Position numbers and translations under genes: made by a program
Shown: piece after piece, positions 1-7,417 of the stretch
Numbering within the stretch: the first letter of the stretch is position 1
How the letters are laid out: every line of letters starts with the position of its first letter
DNA from: Ruminococcaceae bacterium UBA5423
GTDB taxonomy: Bacteria; Bacillota; Clostridia; Oscillospirales; Acutalibacteraceae
Length of the DNA stretch: 10,055 nucleotides
Assembly: GCA_002409375.1 (NCBI GenBank)
Contig: DHNF01000033.1
Span: 5,517 to 15,571 of the forward strand
Direction of reading: 5' to 3'
The notes under the pieces: generated by a model
Database searches by the model: none
Told to the model about the DNA's origin: nothing
The model's input: the letters and a program-made list of their open reading frames with translations, nothing else

Positions 1-161
1 GTCAGCGTGTTGAAAAAGGACAGACATTGTGCATTGTCGAGGCTATGAAAATGATGAATGAAATACCGGCGCCGGTTTCGGGTACTGTTACGCGGATTCT
101 TGCAGTGCCGGAGTCTGCGGTTGAGTTTGAACAGCCGTTAATGTTTATTTTGCAGGATTAG
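1..161 (+). CDS. accB: Biotin carboxyl carrier protein of acetyl-CoA carboxylase, 3' end only
   Basis: Only the last 52 codons are visible (reading frame from base 3, stop TAG at 159-161). They encode the second half of a biotinyl/lipoyl domain. The segment EAMKMMNE contains the lysine that takes biotin, followed by IPAPVSGTV, the hairpin that packs beside it. The family role is to swing carboxybiotin between biotin carboxylase (AccC) and carboxyltransferase (AccA/AccD), whose genes follow directly. The gap to accC is 15 nt, so the two are surely co-transcribed. The N-terminal part, including the usual Pro/Ala-rich linker, lies outside the window, and so does the operon promoter. The motif is diagnostic for a biotin domain; calling it AccB rather than another biotin carrier rests on the downstream genes. 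Confidence 0.95.
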   Translation, partial: QRVEKGQTLCIVEAMKMMNEIPAPVSGTVTRILAVPESAVEFEQPLMFILQD

Positions 162-176
162 AAAAAGGTGACTTTA

Positions 177-1532
177 ATGTTAAGCAAAATTTTGGTTGCT
201 AACCGAGGTGAAATAGCGGTTCGCATAATACGCGCCTGTAAGGAAATGGGCATCGAAACTGTGGCAATATATTCAAATGCCGACAGATATGCGCTGCATA
301 CTCAAATTGCAGATGAAGCTGTTTGCGTCGGTCCATCCAAGGCACAAGAAAGTTACCTTAATACAAAAAACATTCTATCTGCTGCAATGATAACCGGCTG
401 TGATGCAGTACATCCCGGTTTTGGATTTTTAAGTGAAAATGCATCATTTTCAGACTTGGTAACTCGCTGTGGCTTGAAGTTTATCGGGCCGAGCGGCGAC
501 ATTATCAGAATGATGGGCAATAAATCTCAGGCACGCAGCCAAATGCAAGTGTGCGGTGTTCCCGTTGTGCCGGGGTCAAACGGAGGAGTTGAATCTTTAG
601 AGCAGGGACTTGAAATTGCCGATGAAATAGGTTATCCCGTGCTTATAAAGGCGAGTGCCGGCGGCGGTGGGCGCGGTATGCGTAAAGCGATGACTCCCGA
701 TGAATTTAAAGAAATGTTTGCTACTGCCAAAGCTGAGGCAAAGGCGTGCTTTGGCGATGACGAGGTGTATGTCGAAAAGCTTATATTGCAGCCGCGTCAT
801 ATAGAATTTCAAATTCTTGCTGATTTGCACGGGAACATTGTTCATCTTGGTGAGCGTGACTGCTCGATACAGCGACGAAACCAAAAAATGATAGAGGAAT
901 CGCCTTCACGCGCATTAAATGAGACACTGCGAGAGACAATGGGAGCCGATGCGGTTAAAGCCGCCAAAAGTGTTGGATACCAAAATGCGGGTACCGTGGA
1001 GTTTGTTGTTGATAAAGACGGCAATTATTATTTTATTGAAATGAATACCCGTGTACAGGTTGAACATCCCGTAACTGAAATGGTGACAGGTATCGATATA
1101 ATACGCGAACAAATCCGTATTGCGGCGAACATGCCCCTGTCTGTTAAGCAAAAGGATATCAAATTAAGCGGAGTATCGATAGAATGCCGTATCAACGCGG
1201 AAAACCCGCGTGACAGCTTTAAGCCGTGTCCGGGCGTCGTTAAAAATTTGCATATACCGGGCGGACCGGGCGTGAGGGTGGATACTGCACTTTATGTTGG
1301 CTGTCAGATATCACCCCATTATGACAACATGATAGCAAAGCTGATTGTTCACGGCAAGAACCGTGCCGAGGCGATTCGGCGAATGCGACGGGTGCTTGAA
1401 GAATTTTTGGTTGAGGGCATTGAAACAAATGCGGATTTACAATATATGATTTTGCATCATAAGGATTATATAAAAGGGTGCTATGATACAGGGTTTTTGG
1501 AGAATAACCTTGAAGAGTTAATGTTGGTATAA
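177..1532 (+). CDS. accC: Biotin carboxylase subunit of acetyl-CoA carboxylase
   Basis: This enzyme carboxylates biotin on AccB using ATP and bicarbonate, the first half-reaction of malonyl-CoA synthesis. From the ATG at 177 the protein has 451 residues, close to the E. coli enzyme (449). It opens with the typical KILVANRGEIAVRI. The ATP-grasp features are in order: the glycine-rich loop GGGGRGM (about 162-168), C229 and K237 in the segment ERDCSIQRRNQK, the metal-binding E275 and E288, and EMNTRVQVEHPVTE (288-301) with catalytic R292 and E296. The frame stays open upstream to a GTG at 168, but the AGGTGA at 166-171 overlaps that codon and sits 5 nt before the ATG at 177, which also matches the family N-terminus. 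The gene ends 21 nt before accD. Nothing looks truncated or degraded. Confidence 0.97.
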   Translation: MLSKILVANRGEIAVRIIRACKEMGIETVAIYSNADRYALHTQIADEAVCVGPSKAQESYLNTKNILSAAMITGCDAVHPGFGFLSENASFSDLVTRCGLKFIGPSGDIIRMMGNKSQARSQMQVCGVPVVPGSNGGVESLEQGLEIADEIGYPVLIKASAGGGGRGMRKAMTPDEFKEMFATAKAEAKACFGDDEVYVEKLILQPRHIEFQILADLHGNIVHLGERDCSIQRRNQKMIEESPSRALNETLRETMGADAVKAAKSVGYQNAGTVEFVVDKDGNYYFIEMNTRVQVEHPVTEMVTGIDIIREQIRIAANMPLSVKQKDIKLSGVSIECRINAENPRDSFKPCPGVVKNLHIPGGPGVRVDTALYVGCQISPHYDNMIAKLIVHGKNRAEAIRRMRRVLEEFLVEGIETNADLQYMILHHKDYIKGCYDTGFLENNLEELMLV

Positions 1533-1553
1533 TTTATGAAAGGAATGGCTTAA

Positions 1554-2438
1554 TTGATATCCTTGTTTAAACAGCGGCGTCAGATGCTTACACGGGTTAA
1601 GCCTGCGCGTCAAAGGGCTCAAAAAAGTCCTGTCTGTGTGCCAAAGGGTATTTATACTCGCTGCCCGGATTGTAAGCAGGATTTTTTGTCAGATCAGATT
1701 GCGGCCGGTCTTTATGTGTGTCCGGAATGCGATTATCATATGAAACTGACAGCACAGGGACGTATAAAGCTTGTTGTTGACAAGGGCAGTTTTCACGAGT
1801 TAAACGGCAGGCTGCAAACAACCGAATGCCTTGATTTTCCGGGCTATTCCGAAAAGTTGTCTTCATTGCAAGCTGCAACAGGGCTAAATGACGCTGTTTT
1901 AACCGGCGTTTGCACAATTGAAGGACAAAAAACAGTTATTGCCGTAATGGACAGTCGATTTTTGATGGGTAGTATGGGCAGCGTTGTCGGTGAAAAGGTG
2001 ACCCGTGCCGTTGAATATGCGACAAAAAAGCGCCTGCCTATTGTGATTTTTACTGCATCAGGCGGTGCGCGTATGCAGGAGGGTATAGTATCACTGATGC
2101 AGATGGCTAAAACAAGCAACGCATTGTCACGCCACCACAAAGCAGGCCTTTTGTATATTTCTTGTCTTACCCATCCTACGACCGGAGGAGTCACTGCCAG
2201 TTTTGCTTCTCTTGGCGATATAATTTTATCAGAGCCGCGAGCGCTTATAGGGTTTGCCGGGCCGCGTGTGATTGAGCAAACCATCAGACAAAAACTACCC
2301 GAAGGATTTCAGCGCGCAGAATTTCTGCTGGAACACGGGTTTATTGATAAAATACTAAAACGCAGTGAGCTGCGCGGTACGCTTGGAACGCTGCTTAAGC
2401 TCCATGCCCCGGCGGCACGCACAAGGGGAGGTGGTTAG
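1554..2438 (+). CDS. accD: Acetyl-CoA carboxylase carboxyltransferase subunit beta
   Basis: AccD pairs with AccA to transfer the carboxyl group from biotin to acetyl-CoA. The 294-residue protein has the beta-subunit zinc ribbon, CPDC then CPEC (Cys37, 40, 56, 59), followed by a crotonase-like carboxyltransferase domain. That domain shows MGSMGSVVGEK (138-148), ASGGARMQEG (168-177), where the Gly pair forms the oxyanion site, then SLMQMAKTS, LTHPTTGGVTASF and LIGFAGPRVIEQT. The His in LTHPTTGGV is normal for Firmicutes. The start is a TTG: AAAGGA at 1539-1544 lies 9 nt upstream, and the in-frame ATGs at 1536 and 1545 are cut off by a TAA at 1551-1553. The C-terminal Gly codons also supply the ribosome binding site of accA, and the stop codon touches the accA start. 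Confidence 0.96.
   Translation: MISLFKQRRQMLTRVKPARQRAQKSPVCVPKGIYTRCPDCKQDFLSDQIAAGLYVCPECDYHMKLTAQGRIKLVVDKGSFHELNGRLQTTECLDFPGYSEKLSSLQAATGLNDAVLTGVCTIEGQKTVIAVMDSRFLMGSMGSVVGEKVTRAVEYATKKRLPIVIFTASGGARMQEGIVSLMQMAKTSNALSRHHKAGLLYISCLTHPTTGGVTASFASLGDIILSEPRALIGFAGPRVIEQTIRQKLPEGFQRAEFLLEHGFIDKILKRSELRGTLGTLLKLHAPAARTRGGG
2427..2434 (+). promoter_or_regulatory. Ribosome binding site of accA inside accD
   Basis: GGAGGTGG is a near-perfect Shine-Dalgarno sequence read in frame as the last Gly-Gly codons of accD. It sits 4-6 nt before the GTG start of accA, which begins immediately after the accD stop. It fixes the accA start and suggests coupled translation. Confidence 0.8.
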
Positions 2439-3365
2439 GTGTCTTTACAGCAGACTGAAGAGCGAATACGGGAATTAGATAAACAAATTTCTCATACTGA
2501 AGATGAGGACAGGTTAAATGAGCTGAAAAAAGAAAAAAAGCTCCTGTTGTCCGAAGCGTATGGAAATATTAGCAGCTTTGACCGCGTTTATTTGGCAAGA
2601 AAAAGCGCACGACCATGTGTGCGTGATTATATCGACCGCATATTTACCGATTTTATGGAGCTGCACGGTGACAGGCTAATGCGCGATGATCCGGCAATTC
2701 TCGGGGGAATTGCAAAGCTTGATGAAATTCCTGTGACAATTATCGGTCACTGCAAGGGTAAGTCGATAAATGAAAACCTTAAATTTAATTTTGGCATGCC
2801 AAATCCCGAGGGCTATCGCAAAGCATTGCGACTAATGAAGCAAGCCGAAAAATTTAAACGGCCAATAATTACTTTCATAGATACACCGGGGGCATATCCG
2901 GGGCTTGAGTCTGAAATGCACGGACAGGGCGAGGCCATTGCCCGCAATTTAATGGAGATGGGGTCGCTGAAAGTTCCTATAATAGCGATTGTCATAGGCG
3001 AAGGCGGCAGCGGGGGAGCACTGGCGCTGTCGGTTGCAGACAGAATATGGATGCTTGAAAATGCAGTGTACTCAATATTATCGCCCGAGGGCTTTGCGTC
3101 TATTTTATGGAAAGATGCATCCCGTGCGCGCGAAGCCGCTGAACTTATGAAATTGACTGCATATGATTTATATGAACGCGGCATTGTAGATAGGCTGTTT
3201 GGAGAGCCTGTAGGCGGTCTTGACGAAAAATCACGCTCGATTTATGTGCGTATAAAAAGTGCCTTGCATAATGAGTTGGCGGTACTGAGCAGGCAAAATG
3301 CACGCACGCTTGTCGAACTGCGATACAAAAAATACCGAAGCATTGGAGATTGTTCGGCAAAGTGA
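2439..3365 (+). CDS. accA: Acetyl-CoA carboxylase carboxyltransferase subunit alpha
   Basis: This is the alpha half of the carboxyltransferase, forming the A2B2 complex with AccD. It has 308 residues (E. coli AccA has 319). An N-terminal charged helical stretch (about 1-40, rich in Glu and Lys) is followed by the crotonase-like core: MELHGDRL (73-80), [12 protein letters not shown] (118-129), [10 protein letters not shown] (146-155), the oxyanion motif GEGGSGGAL (187-195) and [14 protein letters not shown] (215-228). The start is GTG, directly after the accD TAG with zero spacing. The GGAGGT at 2427-2432 is 6 nt upstream and lies inside accD, so translation of the two subunits is probably coupled, which fits their 1:1 stoichiometry. 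A longer spacer (54 nt) than elsewhere in the operon separates it from fabK. Confidence 0.96.
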   Translation: MSLQQTEERIRELDKQISHTEDEDRLNELKKEKKLLLSEAYGNISSFDRVYLARKSARPCVRDYIDRIFTDFMELHGDRLMRDDPAILGGIAKLDEIPVTIIGHCKGKSINENLKFNFGMPNPEGYRKALRLMKQAEKFKRPIITFIDTPGAYPGLESEMHGQGEAIARNLMEMGSLKVPIIAIVIGEGGSGGALALSVADRIWMLENAVYSILSPEGFASILWKDASRAREAAELMKLTAYDLYERGIVDRLFGEPVGGLDEKSRSIYVRIKSALHNELAVLSRQNARTLVELRYKKYRSIGDCSAK

Positions 3366-3378
3366 GGTTAGTGCAAAA

Positions 3379-3423
3379 ATGAAGCATAATTTTATTTTAA
3401 AGATGGGGCTAAAAAGCATATGA
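3379..3423 (+). CDS. Possible 14-codon leader peptide overlapping the fabK start
   Basis: In the accA-fabK spacer, an ATG at 3379 opens a reading frame for MKHNFILKMGLKSI. It ends in TGA at 3421-3423, which overlaps the fabK start as ATGA. A GAGGT at 3364-3368, beside the accA stop, lies 10 nt upstream of this ATG. The fabK start has only a weak, distant GGGG (3405-3408, 11 nt away). The arrangement would allow ribosomes finishing the short frame to restart on fabK. A frame this short arises easily by chance and I recognise no such peptide, so the call is speculative. Confidence 0.25.
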   Translation: MKHNFILKMGLKSI

Positions 3424-4364
3424 ACAATATTATAAAACTCCTTAATACAAAATATCCGCTTATTCAGGGCGGCATGGCCAATATTGGCACCGGCCGGTTT
3501 GCAGCTGCAGTTTCTAATGCAGGCGGTTTAGGACTAATAGCGGCCGGAGGTATGGATACAGCCCTGCTCAAAAGAAGTATTGACGAGTGCCGCAGTCTTA
3601 CCGATAAGCCGTTTGGGGTAAATATTATGCTTATGAACCCTGAGGCCGAAAAGATGGCACGCCTTGTAATAGACGAAAAGATACCCGTGGTAACAACCGG
3701 TGCGGGTAACCCTGCAGGGTATATTCCCCGATGGAAAAGTGCGGGAATAAAGGTGCTGCCTGTTGTGCCGTCGGTTGCGCTTGCCGTAAGGCTTGAGCGT
3801 GCAGGCGCAGATGCTCTGATCGTTGAGGGGACAGAAGCGGGCGGCCATGTCGGTGAACTGACGACGATGGCGTTGTTGCCGCAAGTAGCTGATGCGGTTT
3901 CGATACCTGTTGTTGCCGCAGGCGGAATTGCCGACGGACGGCAGGTGCTTGCTGCGTTTGCACTGGGTGCCGGCGGTGTGCAGGTTGGCACATGTCTGTT
4001 AGTGTCAGAGGAATGTCCTATTCACGAAAACTATAAGCAGGCGGTGCTTAAGGCTCGCGACACCGATACAACGGTTACAGGACGCATTGCCGGTGTTCCG
4101 GTGCGCATACTCAAAAACAAAATGGCGCGTCAATATGTAAAGCGGGAAAAGCAGGGAGCGGACAAAATGGAGCTGGAACAATTTACATTGGGTTCACTGC
4201 GCCGTGCGGTTTTTGACGGCGATGTGGATACCGGCTCTCTTATGGCAGGTCAGGTTGCAGGCATGTTGAGTCGTATCCGCCCTGTTGCCGAAATCATTGA
4301 GGATTTATTTAAAGGATGCTCTAATGTATATGATAAACTTTCGGTTGATAAGCCGTGGGAATAA
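3420..4364 (+). CDS. fabK: Enoyl-[acyl-carrier-protein] reductase, FabK type (FMN-dependent)
   Basis: FabK carries out the last step of each elongation round, reducing trans-2-enoyl-ACP with NAD(P)H through bound FMN. The 314-residue protein is a nitronate-monooxygenase-like TIM barrel that follows the pneumococcal FabK pattern throughout: YPLIQGGMA (12-20), SNAGGLGLI (32-40), DKPFGVNIMLM (62-72), VVTTGAGNP (90-98), VLPVVPSVALA (112-122), EGTEAGGHVG (136-145) with catalytic His143, then VVAAGGIADGR and GAGGVQVGT (flavin phosphate binding). The C-terminal ARDTDTT and GSLMAGQVAGM segments distinguish it from 2-nitropropane dioxygenases. No FabI is present in the window. FabK enzymes are known to be insensitive to triclosan, so the same is expected here. 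The start is the ATG at 3420, with a weak Shine-Dalgarno sequence. It is 26 nt upstream of fabD. Confidence 0.95.
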   Translation: MNNIIKLLNTKYPLIQGGMANIGTGRFAAAVSNAGGLGLIAAGGMDTALLKRSIDECRSLTDKPFGVNIMLMNPEAEKMARLVIDEKIPVVTTGAGNPAGYIPRWKSAGIKVLPVVPSVALAVRLERAGADALIVEGTEAGGHVGELTTMALLPQVADAVSIPVVAAGGIADGRQVLAAFALGAGGVQVGTCLLVSEECPIHENYKQAVLKARDTDTTVTGRIAGVPVRILKNKMARQYVKREKQGADKMELEQFTLGSLRRAVFDGDVDTGSLMAGQVAGMLSRIRPVAEIIEDLFKGCSNVYDKLSVDKPWE

Positions 4365-4390
4365 TGCAAAGTTATAAGGGTTTGAACAAC

Positions 4391-5341
4391 ATGAAAATCG
4401 GATTTTTATATGCGGGACAGGGCAGTCAGTATGTTGGTATGGGCAAATCACTGTACGAAAACTTTGAAGTAGCCAAATCTGTCTTTGACAATTCGGATAT
4501 TGATTTTGACATTAAGAATTTGTGTTTTTTTGGTCCTGACGAAAAGTTGAAGCAAACGGCGTATACACAGCCGTGCATGGTGGCTGTTGCGGTTGCGGCA
4601 ACTCGTGTGCTGGCACAACTTGGTATTGTGCCGGATATGGTTGCGGGATTGAGCCTTGGAGAGTATTCGGCGCTTTTTGCGGCAGGTGTATTAGACGCCA
4701 ATTCTACTTTGTCGCTCACGCGTTTTCGCGGGCAGGCGATGGAGCAGGCAGTTGAGGGTATGGACAGCAAACTGACTGCAGTTTTAGGTCTTGACCGCGA
4801 AAAACTGCAAAAAGCATGTGATAAGGGCAGCAGTTTTGGTATTGTACAAATTGCAAACTATAACTGTCCCGGTCAGCTCGTAATCGGAGGACAATCTAAA
4901 GCTGTTGATGAGGCGTCAAAAGAGGCACAGGCACTCGGAGCAAAACGCGTTGTAAAGCTTAATGTAAGTGGTCCTTTTCATACAAAGTTGATGGAACCGG
5001 CAGCTAAAAAGTTAGCAATGCGGTTTGAAAGCGTTAAATTTAATGAACCGCGTATACCGGTGGTTTTTAATGCAACTGCGTGCACTTTGCAGCCGGGGCA
5101 AACGGTGGCCGAACTGCTTACAAGGCAGGTTATGTCGCCGGTATATTTTGAGGACAGTATACGATATATGGAAAGCCAAGGTGTCACTACTATAATCGAA
5201 ATCGGACCAGGTCGCGTTCTTAGCGGTTTTGTTCGAAAAACGTGCCCGTCCATGCGGGTGCTAACTGTCGAGGACGCCTACTCTGTCAAAGCGGTATCAG
5301 TTGCTATAAAAAGTTGGGAGGAACAAAATGGAGAACAATAA
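4391..5341 (+). CDS. fabD: Malonyl-CoA:acyl-carrier-protein transacylase
   Basis: FabD moves the malonyl group from CoA to ACP, supplying FabF with its extender. The 316-residue protein has the acyltransferase layout: GQGSQ (9-13), the nucleophile elbow GLSLGEY with Ser88, the carboxylate-binding Arg113 in RFRGQAM, and GPFHT with catalytic His197. The closing IIEIGPGRVLSGF (268-280) is also typical. The elbow reads GLSLG rather than the GHSLG of the E. coli enzyme; Ser and both Gly are kept. In-frame ATGs exist at 4355 and 4364, but the family N-terminus begins at MKIGFLYAGQGSQ, and AAGGG at 4376-4380 is 10 nt before the ATG at 4391, so I chose that start. The last 14 nt overlap the start of fabG. 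Confidence 0.95.
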   Translation: MKIGFLYAGQGSQYVGMGKSLYENFEVAKSVFDNSDIDFDIKNLCFFGPDEKLKQTAYTQPCMVAVAVAATRVLAQLGIVPDMVAGLSLGEYSALFAAGVLDANSTLSLTRFRGQAMEQAVEGMDSKLTAVLGLDREKLQKACDKGSSFGIVQIANYNCPGQLVIGGQSKAVDEASKEAQALGAKRVVKLNVSGPFHTKLMEPAAKKLAMRFESVKFNEPRIPVVFNATACTLQPGQTVAELLTRQVMSPVYFEDSIRYMESQGVTTIIEIGPGRVLSGFVRKTCPSMRVLTVEDAYSVKAVSVAIKSWEEQNGEQ

Positions 5342-6071
5342 AAAAACCGCCTTAATTACAGGGGGCAGCCGTGGTATTGGACGAGCAATTTGCCTTAAAC
5401 TTGCCGGTGATGGATATAATCTTGTAATAAACTATGCGGGCAATTATCAAAGTGCCGAGCGCACAAAGTCCGAGTGTCAGGGGCTTGGTGCAAATGTGGT
5501 GTTAGTACAGGGTGATGTGTCCTGTATGAATGACTGCGAAAAAATATTTTCGGCAGCACAAGAGCATTTTGGCAGCGTGGACCTGCTTGTTAACAATGCC
5601 GGTATCACGCGTGACAATCTGATAATCCGCATGACAGAGCAAGAGTTTGACAGTGTCATTGGTGTCAACCTCAAGGGTGTATGGAATTGCATGAAATTGG
5701 CCGCGCGCATTATGATCAAGCGCCGCAGCGGCCGTATTATTAACATCACTTCGGTTGTCGGTGTGACGGGTAATGCAGGACAAACCAATTATGCCGCAAG
5801 CAAAGCCGGTGTTATCGGCATGACAAAGTCACTTGCAAGAGAGCTTGCCGCGCGCGGCGTTACCGTCAACGCCGTAGCACCCGGGTATATAGATACCGAT
5901 ATGACGGCAGCGTTGAGCGATAATATTAAAGAAAGTATTAAAAATACGATTCCTATGGGACACACGGGCAAAGACCATGATATTGCCGTATTAGTTTCTT
6001 TTTTAGCGTCTGACGATGCCGGGTATATAACAGGACAGGTAATCCATGTTGACGGCGGTCTTGCAATGTAA
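5328..6071 (+). CDS. fabG: 3-oxoacyl-[acyl-carrier-protein] reductase
   Basis: FabG reduces 3-ketoacyl-ACP to 3-hydroxyacyl-ACP with NADPH. It has 247 residues and is a classical short-chain dehydrogenase: cofactor loop TGGSRGIG (11-18), NNAG (89-92), and the catalytic set Asn114, Ser142, Tyr155 and Lys159 in ITSVVG and NYAASKAG. These are followed by NAVAPGYIDTDMT (181-193) and the C-terminal YITGQVIHVDGG. The basic segment KRRSGR (131-136) and R171 correspond to positions that contact ACP in E. coli FabG. The usual Arg of the IPLGR-type loop is His here (IPMGHTG, 208-214), a minor change. The start ATG lies inside the end of fabD, with GGGAGG at 5316-5321 six nt upstream, so the two are probably translationally coupled. 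fabF follows after 29 nt. Confidence 0.96.
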   Translation: MENNKKTALITGGSRGIGRAICLKLAGDGYNLVINYAGNYQSAERTKSECQGLGANVVLVQGDVSCMNDCEKIFSAAQEHFGSVDLLVNNAGITRDNLIIRMTEQEFDSVIGVNLKGVWNCMKLAARIMIKRRSGRIINITSVVGVTGNAGQTNYAASKAGVIGMTKSLARELAARGVTVNAVAPGYIDTDMTAALSDNIKESIKNTIPMGHTGKDHDIAVLVSFLASDDAGYITGQVIHVDGGLAM

Positions 6072-6100
6072 TTTATTATGTAATCGAAAGGAAGGGTAAT

Positions 6101-7336
6101 ATGAAAAGGCGGGTCGTAGTAACCGGACTGGGTGCAGTTACACCGATCGGCAACACCACAGACGAAATGTGGGCATCAGTCAAAACAGGCAGATGTGGTA
6201 TTGATAGCATAACACTATTTGATGCGTCTGATATGAAAGTGAAAATTGCTGCCGAGGTAAAAAACCTTGATATTGACAGTCGCTTGGACAAACGCGCTGC
6301 AAAGCGCATGGACCGCTTTTCCCAATTTGCAGTAATCGCGGCACGCGAGGCGTTTGTGAATGCCGGTCTTGCAAATGATGAGATTGATGCAGAGCGTTTT
6401 AGTGTGATAATTTCATCGGGTATCGGCGGGCTTTCAACAATAGAAAAGGAACATTTTAGAGCAATAGAAAAGGGGTTTGATCGCATATCGCCCTTTTTCA
6501 TTCCTATGAACATCGCCAATCTTGCGGCAGGACATATTGCAATTGATTTGGGTGCAAAGGGAATGTGCTCATGTGTTGTTACAGCGTGCGCGGGCGGCAC
6601 AAATGCTATTGGAGATGCTTTTCGCCACATTCGCGACGGATATGCCGAGCTGGTTATTGCCGGAGGTGCCGAGGCGGCAATAACACCCCTTGGTATTGGA
6701 GGGTTTACATCAATGCGTGCGTTGTGTGAAAGCAACCAGCCTAATCGGGCGTCAATTCCATTTGATGCCCAGCGCAGCGGCTTTGTCATGGGTGAGGGTG
6801 CCGGAATGCTGTTGCTTGAGGAATATGAGCACGCACGCGCTCGGGGAGCAAACATTCTTGGTGAAATAGTTGGATACGGCACATCGTGTGATGCATATCA
6901 TATGACTGCGCCTTGCCCCGGAGGAGCCGGAGCCGCAGCCGCTATGAAATACGCTATGGAGGATTCGAAAACTAACCCCAAAGAAATAGGATATATCAAT
7001 ACACACGGAACATCAACACCACTTAACGATTCGATAGAAACCGCGGCAATAAAGTCTGCGTTTGGCGATGCGGCTCATACCGTTGCAATAAGCTCAACTA
7101 AATCAATGACAGGACATATGCTTGGAGCGAGCGGGGCAGTCGAGGCTGTTATAACTGTCATGGCGATTAAAAACGGCTTTTTGCCGCCAACAATCAATTA
7201 TCTTGTGGCTGACCCTGAATGTGACCTTGATATTATTCCGAACAAGGGCAGAGCGTGCAAAATTAAATATGCGATGTCAAATTCATTGGGGTTCGGAGGA
7301 CACAATGCATCCCTTGTGTTCCGTGATTTTGATTAA
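6101..7336 (+). CDS. fabF: 3-oxoacyl-[acyl-carrier-protein] synthase II (beta-ketoacyl-ACP synthase)
   Basis: FabF condenses acyl-ACP with malonyl-ACP, lengthening the chain by two carbons and releasing CO2. The 411-residue protein matches FabF length and motifs: RVVVTGLGAVTPIG at the N-terminus, nucleophile Cys163 in VTACAGGTNAIGDA, His302 in THGTSTPLND, Lys334 in SSTKSMTGH, His339 in the same motif, and the closing NSLGFGGHNA (394-403). The Cys-His-His triad and lengths match FabB/FabF enzymes, not the Cys-His-Asn enzyme FabH. The start ATG is preceded by AAAGGAAGGG at 6087-6096. No FabH is seen in the window, so chain initiation must be encoded elsewhere. The gap that follows, 81 nt, is the longest in the operon. 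Confidence 0.96.
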   Translation: MKRRVVVTGLGAVTPIGNTTDEMWASVKTGRCGIDSITLFDASDMKVKIAAEVKNLDIDSRLDKRAAKRMDRFSQFAVIAAREAFVNAGLANDEIDAERFSVIISSGIGGLSTIEKEHFRAIEKGFDRISPFFIPMNIANLAAGHIAIDLGAKGMCSCVVTACAGGTNAIGDAFRHIRDGYAELVIAGGAEAAITPLGIGGFTSMRALCESNQPNRASIPFDAQRSGFVMGEGAGMLLLEEYEHARARGANILGEIVGYGTSCDAYHMTAPCPGGAGAAAAMKYAMEDSKTNPKEIGYINTHGTSTPLNDSIETAAIKSAFGDAAHTVAISSTKSMTGHMLGASGAVEAVITVMAIKNGFLPPTINYLVADPECDLDIIPNKGRACKIKYAMSNSLGFGGHNASLVFRDFD

Positions 7337-7417
7337 TTTAGTTGACTGCGAAATGCACGGGCGACACAGTTTGTAAATTCGTATATTACGCAATTGATTA
7401 AAAGGGGAGATTTTAGC
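7337..7417 (+). other. fabF-fabZ spacer: longest gap of the operon
   Basis: This 81-nt spacer contains a copy of GAAATGCAC (7350-7358) that recurs inside fabZ, an imperfect AT-rich dyad at 7376-7395 (CGTA-TAT-TACG core with AATT on both sides), and the fabZ Shine-Dalgarno GGGGAG at 7404-7409. A TTGACT at 7341-7346 resembles a -35 box, but no -10 box is found at the right distance. I see no coding potential. An internal promoter or regulatory leader is possible but not shown. Confidence 0.4.

Noticed and set aside
2913..2923. 11-nt match GAAATGCACGG between accA and the fabF-fabZ spacer
   Set aside because: In accA it encodes Glu-Met-His-Gly in frame at a conserved site; no flanking similarity, so not a dispersed repeat.
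5847..5858. 12-nt GC palindrome GCCGCGCGCGGC in fabG
   Set aside because: It encodes conserved Leu-Ala-Ala-Arg-Gly residues with ordinary codons and has no loop; expected by chance in GC-rich codons.
6076..6882. Long minus-strand open frame (268 codons) opposite fabF
   Set aside because: Shadow of fabF: low-complexity Ala/Ser/Ile-rich translation, no ribosome binding site logic, and fabF on the other strand is unambiguous.
7341..7375. TTGACT as a possible -35 box for an internal fabZ promoter
   Set aside because: No -10-like hexamer at 16-18 nt; the nearest AT-rich hexamer is about 25 nt away.
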